From Antrodiella citrinella (taxonomy: Eukaryota; Basidiomycota; Agaricomycetes; Polyporales; Steccherinaceae): 64,000 bases of DNA. Positions 47,186 through 57,885 of the stretch are shown here, one piece after another; position 1 is the stretch's first letter; every line of letters starts with the position of its first letter. The position numbers and the translations under genes are program-made. The notes below the pieces were generated by a model. The model saw only the letters and a list, made by a program, of their open reading frames with translations. It ran no database searches and was not told where the DNA came from. The DNA lies in NCBI GenBank assembly GCA_004802725.1, contig SGPM01000086.1, positions 1 to 64,000 of the forward strand. Reading direction: 5' to 3'.

Positions 47186-47428
47186 CGATGGGAGGTTGCG
47201 AACGAATGTGAAGATGAAAGAGAGGAAGGATAAAACGATGAAAAGGACAGAACGACGCATGGGTTGTCGATGGGGAAGAAGAAGACTGAGAAGGCATGGG
47301 CGACCGCTTTTTGACCTTGCAGTGTCGAGGCTGGTTAGTTGGAATGTAGACTGGACGTCCACCTCTGCGTCCCATCTTCTTTGCAGGAAAACGAATAAGG
47401 CATTTGAATTCAGACCGATCGGTCATCC
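47186..47428 (-). repeat. 243-base segment identical, in inverted orientation, to 60483-60725 (copy 1)
   Basis: Read on the minus strand it begins GGATGACCGATCGG and ends CTCCCATCG, and by eye it matches the second copy base for base. It lies 105 bases upstream of the start of the gene ending at 44745, so it probably includes promoter or 5' leader. The end nearest the gene is C/T-rich, as in fungal leaders. Confidence 0.9.
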
Positions 47429-47819
47429 GAGTCCAAGCAGTGGTCCGTGGTGTCGATGTCCAGGAAGTTTGCACTAATAAGAGGAATTAGCGGTACAAAT
47501 TCCGGGCTATGCTTCGCACTAACGTGTTTCATGTCGCAAGTTTGAGGAGGACGAAGACTGCAAGGTGTAGAGATGGTCACCGATACTTATACTAGTTGTG
47601 GCACCTTCGGGTTCCGGCTTGGAGTCTTTTGTATACGCGCATCTGATCGCACACAAAAGGTTAGTAACATACCACACACACAGGGAAGGCTTGTCCCATA
47701 AGAGAGTCGCATATCGATGGTAGTATTGCGTGCAAAACAAGCGACAAGAGCACGAGGATAGCGAATATGGATACAAAGTTGGATGGGTAGCGACAGAGCT
47801 GTGTCCGAAATGTCAAATA
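47429..47819. other. Intergenic, upstream of the duplicated segment
   Basis: Lies between copy 1 of the 243-base repeat and the 3' end of the RING-CH gene. No gene is seen. Confidence 0.35.
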
Positions 47820-49674
47820 TTATGCCGGTGTAGTGGTAGTCTCTTTGGTAGGCGGGTTGATGAGGTCCAGTTCGTGGATGTCGACGCCGGCGAACGATCG
47901 GCTCTTGATTCTGCGCGTCTCGATCTCACGTTTTGTCAGGTAGAGGTGCAGGAGGTTGAAGCAGTCTTTTCCCTGATGAAAGACGAACGTCCACGCGTCA
48001 GGACATCGTAAAGGACAAAGCAAGCAGGAAGGAAACTTACAAGAACGAAAATTCCCAACCCAATGTAATTCCGCCACCACACCGGATCACTCTCCGCAAA
48101 CACCTTCGTTCCTCCACATATGACGTTCATGACCATTCGCATCCCTATCCCGAGCTGCCTAATCGGATTCGACGTGTTGATCGGGTGCTTATCGAACCAC
48201 GTCGCGAAGTAGTCTGCGGGCGGGTGCGCTCTGGCAGGGCGGATCGCCAAGAACCGCATGAGCAACGACGAGTGTTTCGATAGCCTGAACAGGAGCGAGC
48301 CCATGAAGTTCGAAATCGCAGGGATCAGCAATGCACCACCGACGAACCGCCCGAGCGACCCGCTCGTCACTCGGATCGTGCGTTCAGCCACAGCTGCCGG
48401 GTCTGGGTTCTGCGCCTCCTCACCCTCCGCAGCACCGTTCTCTCCGTCGTCTCTTTGTCCTTGTTGACGCTGCTGCTGGTGCCCGCCCTGTCGATCTCGC
48501 GGCTGGTCATTCGGCTCTTCCTCCACAGCTGCATTGATGCCCACACGAATCTGGCCCGGCCACCCTCATTGAAATCCCACACGATCCTCCGTACAGGCGG
48601 CCTCGCCGTCGGCTGTGTCCCCATGACCCAATGTCTGAACTGCCGAAAGTACTTGCGATACAACCCGCTGATCAAGGGGTAGAGGAGGGACACCATGAAT
48701 GGCGACGGCGGCCAGTTGAGGACGGGCGCGAATGGGTAGGATTGTTGCGAGGCGCTCAGTCGCGGGTTCCAGGCGGTCGACATGAGGGATTCAGTGGTGG
48801 ACACTGGCGGGGAGGTCGTCCATGCGATGAACATGGGCACCAGTGGGAAAGACTCGAAGAAGCGTGTGCGTGAGCAGATGAGGGAGATGGGAATGAGCGG
48901 GAGGTTGAGGAAGGCATGATACGGCCAGTTGCTGGGGTCGTCGGTGAGAAGGATGTCGTAGCTGCAAACACATCGTTAGTTACGTGAACTGTGGAGAGAA
49001 CATACTGCGCTACTGCATCCTCATCCTTGCGTTGAGAGGCAGAGGCACGACTTCACACTTCGGAGATGAAGACATGAGAATCAACTCACAGCTCCTTCCC
49101 AATGAACTCCTGCAGTGCATATGCACCATACGACGTGCAAACAATATACACACCTACAAAGTACGTCTCAGTCAAGACAACGAATGGAAATAAGAAACAT
49201 AGAAAACACACCAAATCCAAAAGACATAACCAGACACGCCGTTCCCGCCACAGTGACCGCCTTCCCCGATAGCTGTAGCGTCGCATTGACCGCGTTCAAT
49301 ATCCTTAACGACAACGGGTTCTCGCTCTCCAACTCGTACGCGGCGCCGCATTGCGGGCACTTGAGCGCGTTCATAGCGCGTTTGGTGTCCTGCTGGGAAG
49401 ACTCGATCCAGCTGAGGAGGCACGACTCGTGCGCAACGAGTGTACAGTTGCACGGGTGCACCCATTGGACGGTTGGCTCGGCAGGCTCTGGGAGAACGGA
49501 GTTGGGTGGTGACTACAGCAAAGAGAGCGGGTGAACGTACTATCATGAAACTCCTCCTCTCTGCAGATGTAGCACATCTTGACCTGGAGAACGTGTCAAC
49601 AGTTTGTCTCCCATGTACGACGAGCTTGAACTCACCCGCAAGTCCTCCACTGTGGGTACCCAGGGCTCTGCCAT
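47820..49674 (-). CDS. Membrane RING-CH (MARCH-type) E3 ubiquitin ligase
   Basis: Transfers ubiquitin to membrane substrates, probably at the ER or another endomembrane. Start ATG at 49672-49674 (MAEPWVPTVEDL). The RING-CH finger is assembled from three exons: CYICREEEFHDS, then HPCNCTLVAHESCLLSWIES, then LKCPQCGAAYEL. The C4HC3 spacing with the Cys before the His fits the RING-CH (vRING) subtype. Hydrophobic segments follow: VTVAGTACLVMSFGFG, LNLPLIPISLICSRT, PFMVSLLYPLISGLYRKYF, FVGGALLIPAISNFMGSLLF and GLGIFVLVSFLPACFVLYDV. A glutamine/acidic disordered loop (GGHQQQRQQGQRDDGENGAA) lies between them. The protein ends PPTKETTTTPA. About five introns. Which MARCH subtype it is, I cannot tell. 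Confidence 0.85.
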
Positions 49675-50141
49675 GATTATGTGTCCGTCGTCGTCCGCAG
49701 GGATGAGTCCTCTCTATCTTCGCGACTATTCAATAAGTCGACGTCGATGTCAGACGCGATACTGCAATGTCCGGGACTGTTTGACCAGGATATGATCAAC
49801 GCCGACGGCGTGGAGGGGAGTATAGTTACTATATAGATGGAAGTACAGAAATGAGACCTAGTAACCAGCGCCTAGCGCTGTGCACACGCGTCACGGCATT
49901 CATCATTTTGAGATTCAGAAGTGCGCGTTCTTGGTTGAAGACGACGCCGACAACGGCAAATGGATGTTCATTAAATTGCAATTGCTGACGCAGTAAAGTG
50001 ACCATATGCATATACACAACGAACAAGAATGGATGATCCGTGTGCGCGACCACCAACAGAACTTTTCATAAAACGCGAAGAAAGAATACGAATCTCACGA
50101 AGCTCCCAAAAATCGAATCCGAGCTCTGGGCTATAATCAGT
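49675..50141. other. Intergenic between the RING-CH and SR-protein genes
   Basis: Contains the RING-CH promoter and the SR-protein 3' UTR. No gene is seen. Confidence 0.35.
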
Positions 50142-51174
50142 TTAATGGTCGTACGGGGGTGTTTTGGCTCTGTCATCCTCCTTCACATCGTCCATCGGCG
50201 GCGGCGGCGGGGTCCGCGCTCTATCGTCTCTCCTCCTGTCAGGGGTCGGGCTCCTGCGCCGTTCCGGACTTCGGCTGCGCCGCCTCCTGTCTCTGTCGCG
50301 GTCCACATCGCGTTCGTCTCTGTCCCGCTCGCGGTCGCGAGGATCGCGCTCTACACGGTCCCTGGCACTCCGGCGGGGGCTGCGGGAACGGTCACGGTCC
50401 CGACGAGGAGGCGGGGAGCGTCTGTCAGCACGCCACATGGAAGAAGGGGGATTTTTAGCCCACTGTGGGTCGACGTTAGCCACCAGTTACGCTACATGAA
50501 GCGGCGCAGACACTCACTTGAATACTTATGCGAGCACCGTCGAAGTGCCTGCCATGCCTACAAGACATATATGCGTGAGCTGTACAGCAGACGAGGAAAG
50601 TCCGAGCCAACGACTCACATGTCATGATAGGCTTCCTCCGCGTCACGCGTGCTACGAAACTCCACAAAGGCATAACTGCGATACGGATTCGAGGGAGAGA
50701 AGGCACGTTGAGTGATCGTTTTGTTTCGGTTTAATTACTCGGGAATCGAAGGAGGAGGGAGGGCAAGCGTTTAAATGCATGTTTCTATCGATCGTCTCGC
50801 GAAACGGGGCGCCTCTTCAGGCGAACGGAAAGGTGCCAACTACGAACGGGGAGAGACGCGCAATTCTGGAACGAGGAGAGGTTTCATTCGCTGTCGTCGT
50901 TTCGGAGTTGCGAGGGCGGGCGACTCGACCAGTGCAGGAAAGACTGTAAAAGAGACGGGGACGAGACACTTACGGGTTGGAGTTGGAATGAGAATTGCGG
51001 GGGGCGGGCACGTCGCAGCGAACAAGGGGGCCGTATCTGAGGGGGCACAGAATATTTGGTTCGAGGTGGTTACGGCATACGACTTGAAAGAGGAGCTCAC
51101 CGTTCGAATTCGTACGCGAGGTCGCGGGCGCGGGTTGCGGCACTGAAGCCGCTGACAAAGAGGATGCGAGGCAT
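50142..51174 (-). CDS. RRM plus RS-domain protein (SR-type splicing factor)
   Basis: Binds pre-mRNA and supports spliceosome assembly in the nucleus. Start ATG at 51172-51174. The single RRM has RNP2 ILFVSGF at its start, then RARDLAYEFERYGPLVRCDV, and RNP1 YAFVEF, followed by ARISIQWAK. The C-terminal RS/RD region (RDRSRSPRRSARDR, then repeated RD and RS dipeptides) ends AKTPPYDH. Three short introns split the RRM. About 190 residues, as for small SR proteins such as fission yeast Srp2-like or human SRSF3/7-like members; the exact ortholog is uncertain. A GTC triplet run lies just upstream of the start. Confidence 0.85.
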
Positions 51175-51210
51175 ATCGTGTTCGGGGCCAAGGTCGTCGT
51201 TGCCGCCGTT

Positions 51211-51232
51211 GTCGTCGTCGTCGTCGTCGTCG
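51211..51232. repeat. Triplet microsatellite (GTC)7
   Basis: Seven perfect GTC units plus one G, 37 bases upstream of the SR-protein start and therefore probably in its 5' leader or promoter. Confidence 0.85.
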
Positions 51233-51507
51233 TACACGATGAACAGAAGAAAAAGAGGAGACGCCCAAAGACGCCCACTACTCGCATTATTTGCGCCTGT
51301 TTGTTCAAGCGCTCGACGTGGCGATAATTTGAGCGCGTCGTGTGTATCTCTCCTTTCATTGTCTTCGAACTCCTTCACGCGAATAGGGCAGCACTCGGAA
51401 AAGGTCTGAGAGAGCGGGACTACAGGAAAACTCTCGTGTGTGGACTTTCTTCTTCCTCTTTTCCACAAACTAATTGGTTTATAGCATACTTATCATTCGA
51501 CTAATGT

Positions 51508-53625
51508 ATGTGGAGGAGAGCTCTCTCGCGTTGCCCCCATGTAAGGCACATCACAGCCGGGAAAGCTGCCCATAAGCCTCCTTGCTCGAATGGTGTTCTC
51601 AAAGCAACGGACCTGCCCACTCCAGCCATCTCGTCTTCCCCTCATGACACCCAACTCACTATGCGCGTGCCGTCTGTGTTTCGCAAACAAGCCTATCACA
51701 AAAAGCACGTCCCGCATGCTTCTGAACACATCGTCCGGTCACTCCTTTCGTTCCCTGCGGAATCTCAAGCGAGGCTCGTCACATCGGTCGCGTTCTGGGC
51801 AAGTCGATACCAATTGATGGTTCCCTTGGAAAAAATGGTTTCTACCTTCCTCAGTCTTAGTCAAGACCCCACGACGCAACAGTACAATGTTTTTCTTCGA
51901 GTCTTAACTCAAGACACCCGCTCAAGACAGACGTGCAGGTATGCACAGCGAGTGTTGATGGCCATGCTCGAACGGGGTCACAGGGTCACGCGCAAGGCTT
52001 ACCTAGCGCTGCTTCAGCCCAAGTTTGCCGTCCCGGGGTTTGCAGCTCTCGTGATTCGGCACATGAAGGCACAGGGTTCTACACCTTCTTTGCTGCACCT
52101 CCATTGCGCTACACACATCCACATCCGCGACGGGACCCGACCAGTGCGGTTTCAAAGAAGACCCGTCTTTCTTATCCGCCCGGCCGCCTCTCGAGAACGG
52201 GCTCTGTCAGCTCCTACGGAGGATATCCATCCAAATGCCGGGGACGATGTCTCCCATGTCTCTACTTCAGATACGTTCAGTGATGATTCTTTACACCCTT
52301 TGACAGCACGTGCCCTCTCGAGTTCTGCTCGTATCAGAAGCGTCCTCAGTGATGCAGTGCATCACGGTTTGAGCACCGGGAGACTCATAAGATGGTTTCG
52401 GTCTCTGGTCGCCAATGGGGAGGTGCCTCCGTCTCACATGCTGGGCCTATACGTCTTTCTCATCACGCAGCTTCTGTTCAGAGGGGAGTATATGAGGGCC
52501 GCAAATATGTGGAAGGAGATACGAGGTCAGACACTCTGCCTCGACGGGATTGCAGTCTCGGTGGGTGTTCGAGTGCTGACGTTAGCAGGAGAAGAGCTCC
52601 GTGCGGTAGATCTACTCGAAGAGGCGTATGACACCATGAGGTCTTCACCCCAGACCATCCAGCGCACAAGAACAGGTCTGCGTCCAGCTCTGCCCTTGAT
52701 CTCTGCTCCCACTCTCGCCGGGCTCATGGACGCGTTGTTCCAGCGGGGTCGCGACGACTTGGTGTTTTTCCTCTGGGACAACATGGAGATGCTATACGGT
52801 ATCTCGCCCAACATTTATGCTTTCAACATCATGCTCAAAGTTGCACGACGCTCGAAGATGCACAACATGTCCATTCGGAACGCGTTCGTGCAGCTGGGGT
52901 TGTTCCGTCGCCCGTCTACGTGGTCCCCGCTGGATGAGATAGCGGATCCCCGTGCCCGGTTGGCAGCCAGCTTTCGTATGTCATTGGAGCAACCGCCGAC
53001 ACAGACAGGTCTGTGGGACGGTTATCCCGCTCACAGGATCGCTTTGCGCGTCGTTACGCACCACCTCCTCTGCCTCTGGCCGGAGCTTCTGGAAATCGAA
53101 GGCCCCGTCTATGCGCTGCGCGAGACAGGCGACAGGCTCGTGTCGCACCCCTTTACCGAATTTGCACACGCAATGCAGACGTACGCGTCGACTCAATTCC
53201 ATCATCCCTCCCCACCGCGGCTCCTCGCATTGGTTGGCCCGCCGCCCAAGAAACCAACATACTACAACGTGGTGCCGAACGAGAAATCGTTTCACCTGCT
53301 CATCCACCTGCTGGACACGAACGACCTCGCGAGCGAGATTCCGCTCGTCCTCGCCTGGATGCGCCACCTCTCCATCGTTCCCTCGCAGTGGACCATAGCG
53401 TTCGCGCTGGTGTATTGGCGCCCTGTATCGACGGACTCGCCGCTGCTCGAGGCGATGAAGGGTGGGCTGGGAAGGAGTCCGTATGGAAGGTTGGTCGGGT
53501 GGTTGACGGCGTGGTTGGGTGAGAAGGGTATACCGTCAGATCGGCTGATCGGAAAGGCGATGAGGAGCGTTGAGTACTTTAAAACCTCGAATCCGATTTT
53601 CGAGGACAAGCCTGAGAAACGTTAA
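51508..53625 (+). CDS. PPR-like mitochondrial protein
   Basis: A single-exon gene of 705 residues. The N-terminus (MWRRALSRCPHVRHITAGKA) is basic, hydroxylated and free of acid residues, a good mitochondrial targeting sequence. The body is made of helix pairs typical of pentatricopeptide repeats. Examples are TTQQYNVFLRVLTQDTRS, MLERGHRVTRKAYLALL, LFRGEYMRAANMWKEIR, ISPNIYAFNIMLKVARRSK and NEKSFHLLIHLLDTND with LVLAWMRHLSIVPSQWT. These repeats are degenerate, as in most fungal PPR proteins. The likely role is maturation, stability or translation of mitochondrial RNA; the target cannot be read from sequence. The start is 333 bases from the divergent SR-protein start. Confidence 0.75.
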   Translation: MWRRALSRCPHVRHITAGKAAHKPPCSNGVLKATDLPTPAISSSPHDTQLTMRVPSVFRKQAYHKKHVPHASEHIVRSLLSFPAESQARLVTSVAFWASRYQLMVPLEKMVSTFLSLSQDPTTQQYNVFLRVLTQDTRSRQTCRYAQRVLMAMLERGHRVTRKAYLALLQPKFAVPGFAALVIRHMKAQGSTPSLLHLHCATHIHIRDGTRPVRFQRRPVFLIRPAASRERALSAPTEDIHPNAGDDVSHVSTSDTFSDDSLHPLTARALSSSARIRSVLSDAVHHGLSTGRLIRWFRSLVANGEVPPSHMLGLYVFLITQLLFRGEYMRAANMWKEIRGQTLCLDGIAVSVGVRVLTLAGEELRAVDLLEEAYDTMRSSPQTIQRTRTGLRPALPLISAPTLAGLMDALFQRGRDDLVFFLWDNMEMLYGISPNIYAFNIMLKVARRSKMHNMSIRNAFVQLGLFRRPSTWSPLDEIADPRARLAASFRMSLEQPPTQTGLWDGYPAHRIALRVVTHHLLCLWPELLEIEGPVYALRETGDRLVSHPFTEFAHAMQTYASTQFHHPSPPRLLALVGPPPKKPTYYNVVPNEKSFHLLIHLLDTNDLASEIPLVLAWMRHLSIVPSQWTIAFALVYWRPVSTDSPLLEAMKGGLGRSPYGRLVGWLTAWLGEKGIPSDRLIGKAMRSVEYFKTSNPIFEDKPEKR

Positions 53626-53823
53626 TTTTGATGCAGAAGATGCGTATTGGAGAGATGACGATACTATAGTAGCATTACGTTAGGAGAGTTACATAGGCAC
53701 AGGAAAGCAGAAGATCATCTAGATATCAAGAATATTTTGGAAGCCCGGACGTACAACGTAGTGAGACAACCCAAAAGCACAATCAAAGAATCGACGAAGA
53801 GAGAAACTATGGTTTACGAACCC

Positions 53824-56757
53824 TTAACCTGCATTAACCTGCACACCTGTCTCGTTCTGGCCGCCCATCGCCATCCCGCCACTACTAGAGTACCAATGGT
53901 CCATCCCCGCCAACCGTGCCCAGTCGATATCGAAGTTGACCAAATTCATAGACTGAGACGGTGACTGCGCCGTTGCTGTGGGTTGAACACCCTGTAGGAT
54001 GTCGTAAGGCATGACCATGGATGGAAGCGAGGAGCCGTATCCTCCGAATGATGTGCTGGTGGGTCCGTATGATGTCGACATGGGAGGTGAAGGAGGCACC
54101 AATGGGCTAGCATGTCCCGAAGACAATTGGTGGTCTTCGAACCCAGGTTGGTAGAACTGACTCGGAGGGGATTGCGAGAAGAACTCTGGCGACGACGACA
54201 GGCGTGAATGCTGATGATGCTGATTCTGCACATCCGGCGACGACGCGAAGAAGAACCGATTCCTCCTCTGCACCTCGTCGAGCGAAACGAGCGCCCCCTT
54301 CTCCCTCTCGCCCATCTCCCACCCGCCGGCCCTGACGAGCGCCTTCAGTACCGTGATGCCCCGTTTCGCGGTCTCACCCTCCCCATCCACCGAGTCCTCC
54401 GATGCGCGTGACACGCTCTCTAGCACGCGCATCGCCTTGTTCATCAGGTCCAAGCACTCGGACGAATGTGGGTGCGGTGGGACTTGCGAGAGTGCCCCCG
54501 CAAGCGCGACGGCGCCGTCGAAAAGAAAGTACTGGTAGAAGGAGGGTGCCATGCGTTCGCGGGCTGGCCAGGTGGAGGATTCGTCGTGAAATTGGAGGAG
54601 GACGGAGGTGAGTTCCATGGCAAGGGCTATGCATTTCTCGCGTGCGGGGTTGCCAGGTTCTGCTGTTCCGTTCGCCGGTGTTTTCTCCATCAGGTATATA
54701 CGGTATATTCCCCTGGAAAGGTCTCAGCAAGAGAGACAACTGATACGACAATCGTATACTTACATCAAGGTATCCAGCCACCATGACGCGAGGAGCACGC
54801 GTTGGTATGAGAGAAGACGATGAGGTGTCGCCGGAGTGTCGTCATCAGGAATGGGTTTGGGACTTGCAGAACGCCATTTGAACCGAGCAGGTAGCTGGCC
54901 CTCCCATCTTTGATATTGTTCATGCAGCTCAGAGATGGTCTGTAATGTAGGTGTATCCCACTGAAGACACTAAGACAGATCGAATGTCAGCACGGAGTTC
55001 GGCATGAGACGAGTGCTTGAACACTAACCTTCGTCGTTGCATCGCTGATCAGCTCAGACAACTTGCACATGTGTTTCCGATACAAGACATGTAGATTGGG
55101 AGAACCATCTCCGTGCTGTGCAGCTGGGAGTGTTGCTGTCTCGAACGTGCCTCTCTGAGACATGACTGGTCTGCCAAGGACGAACGAATATTGTCTTGAG
55201 GTAGCGGTAAACGCATTAGGCTATCATCAAGGATGTGAATAGTCGACTTACCTGTCAGCGACAACCAGAAGCCACCAAGTCAGGGTCCGCAGTTCCGTCT
55301 CTACACCTCCCATCTTCTCCCATCGCCTCCATTGGGCATCCCGGTGGAGGCCAATGGCTTGGCCGCATCTGACGTGAGCAACAAGTGAGCTGAAGTACAC
55401 GGAATACTGAGGCAGGAAATCTTACCTGAGTGCACCCCCAACGATCTTCCAAGCCTCGCTAACTCGGCCATGATCCGCAAGATATACCGATAAGACAGCG
55501 GATGCAAGACAACTCAGCACACAGCCTGCGAGTGAGCTGTCTGACATAGCAGCCGGCGAAGCCAAGAGGATGTCCTCAATGAGCCGTCTCGCTGCCATTG
55601 CATTGGTGAAGAAGATAGCGCGGAGCCTGCTCCCGTTCTCTTTTTCAGAAGGTGTGATGGCAAGAACGCCAAAGAAGAGCGTAAGCCAGTGAGGATTGAC
55701 TTCCTCCTGACAAGAGGGACACCCGCCGTTCGATGTGCATCCGGGCAAGCATTGCCTATCCATGTGATACCACATCGTTTGGATGGCAGACCTGAACCAG
55801 ACCTCTGAGATGCCGAATTCCATGTTGCGAGTAGTGAAGAAAATATTGAGGAGGTCCTCTACCTCGTTCCGAGCTGGTAGCTGAGCTAGAAGACATCGGA
55901 TGGGAGAGACAATGGGGTGCTCGTCGGATTCTCGTTTCCGCGCCCTCATCATAGTCGAATGAGGATATGGCAGCTTGCAAAGGTCCGGATCTCCTAATCT
56001 GTGAAGGGCGCAGAGTACGGTTCCAAGGCCAACGTACTCCGTTCTCGGGGCCAGTGAAAGTTGTGCGAGAGCAACAGCTGCAACTTGGACGTCGAAATCT
56101 ATCAGTGCAACGGGTCCATCCTTTTTCTCCAGGAACCTCAATTCGCCGGGTGCGCCGCCAGTAGTGCACCGTTCTGAACGCGCTTCGAACTCGGGGGATG
56201 ACCGCACGCCCGAGCCAGGCGACGCACCGGAAACACTAGAGTCGGGGGAGATATAAGATGACTGCTGAGCGCGTTTGTCTCGGAGAGCTTCTTCGAGAGC
56301 AGATACGCGAGCGAGGAGTGTTTCGACAGTGCTGTTCTGGGCCTGAGCAGAGAGTTGCACTTGCGCAGGAGGGCGTTGGGGTGTCGGACGAACGACGATA
56401 GGTTCCCAGCGACATAAGTCAGGAATGCCTCTTGAAGTACATAATCCACAGGGTGTTTGTCTGTCGCATTTCTGTAAGATATCGTTGTTAGCTTATATCG
56501 GCATACACCGAGAACAAAGCAACTTGAAGCGACTTCGACCGCCGTCGGTCACAGAACAGCGCCATTGAAACGGGATGATATGACGACATACGAAGTGCCC
56601 AAGTGAAGAAGTAACATGTACTCACCTGACGACGCTTGGTACATTCCACACAGCTAAGACGCTGCCTGCGGCGTGTCTGCTTGACTTTACCCCCTGCGGA
56701 TGATGGTGGTTCTGTGGTTCCCATGCTTGGTCCCGCCTCGACCTCGCCTGAGGACAT
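53824..56757 (-). CDS. Zn2Cys6 (GAL4-type) fungal transcription factor
   Basis: Start ATG at 56755-56757 (MSSGEVEAGPSMGTTEPPSS). The zinc cluster is split by an intron after RRQ: CVECTKRR in exon 1, then KCDRQTPCGLC and a last Cys in PDLCRW in exon 2, preceded by a basic run (KQTRRRQRLS). A coiled linker (VETLLARVSALEEALRDK) follows. The fungal-specific transcription factor middle domain has DLLNIFFTTRNMEFG, RRLIEDILLASPAAM, then in a later exon CGQAIGLHRDAQWRRWEKM and TELRTLTWWLLVVADR, and RLPLPQDNIR. The C-terminal region is disordered and ends QNETGVQVNAG. About six introns. A nuclear regulator; no target genes are evident nearby. Confidence 0.88.
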
Positions 56758-57885
56758 GTATGTGTTATGAATAAAGCTTGAGATGCTAGGTCGATTGGAT
56801 ATGAAAGGAGCAGGTATATGTTAGCACTTGAATGTAAATGCTATCGCCGAGTCCAGCGTTGATCAGTCCAGACGGTCCACGATTTCGGCGGATGTTATAT
56901 AGCTGGACGCAGCGGAGGGGAGTGGGTGGCTAAATATCGACTCCTCGCACCGATTTCTGCTGAAAGAAAGAGCGAATCTGAGGACAAAGCCTCCCATCTG
57001 TGCATCTCGCCGCATTTCCGCCTTGCCAAGAATTCAAGGTCGAAAATTAGCTCAACAGTGAGACGCCCACTTATATGTGCGCTAATCTGGCGCTGTAGAA
57101 TCGCGTATTCCGCTGGGAAACAGCACCGCAATGGAAAGCCAAGCCAACGCAAGAAAACAAGCATTTCTTGGGAGTTTCTTGGGACATATGGGTCCACCGG
57201 CCCTGTACACACAACTTACACCATGTGGATGACCATTCAGTCAATATCAAACAGCCGAGATGATGCCGAGTTGAACGTCATCTATTTTGAATGCCATAGG
57301 ACCCTCGCTTGGTCCTAGTACTACTGTTTACCTCTGAAGATGGTTGAAGATTGTGTCGGAACCGGCGTAGACTTAGATAACCTTAGAAGATCCGTCTACA
57401 TCCTGACGCGCTCTTCATGATCATCGTCGATGTCTTGATTCTACGAAGCTCCTCGTAATGGCGTCCGGTCAGTGACACATACTTCTATAGCATCTTCCAG
57501 AGGCACACATAGCCATCGAAGGCGTAAAAACGCGTAACTTCAGCGAGAGACGACGCGACGGCATCGACGCGTCAGTCACGTGCGCTAGTGACGCAGCAAG
57601 ATTGACAACGATCGCAATCGTTATCGTATCCTCTCAATGGTTGGGTACAATATTCCATGACATCTACCGCTATTGGCAGTTTCAAGCAATCGTAAGTCGG
57701 AGAATTTGCTCTATGTCTTTTTTAGGGGGGGGGGGTTTGCGATTGGATTATTAGGCGCTTCCGATTGCGATCTCGCGTAGCAAGCTTGTCTGACGCGACT
57801 GTTCAACTTGAGAATTCATCCTAGTACGTCGACATTGTCGTACAATCGAAAGATGATTTCTTTCTAACTCGTCAAACTCAATGCC
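56758..57885. other. 1.1 kb divergent intergenic region, no supported gene
   Basis: Lies between the divergent transcription factor and nuclear-protein genes. The frames at 56895-57318 show no motif. An 11-G homopolymer sits at 57725-57735. Confidence 0.4.
57725..57735 (+). repeat. G11 homopolymer
   Basis: Eleven consecutive G bases about 150 bases upstream of the next gene start. A likely spot for length error or polymorphism. Confidence 0.8.
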
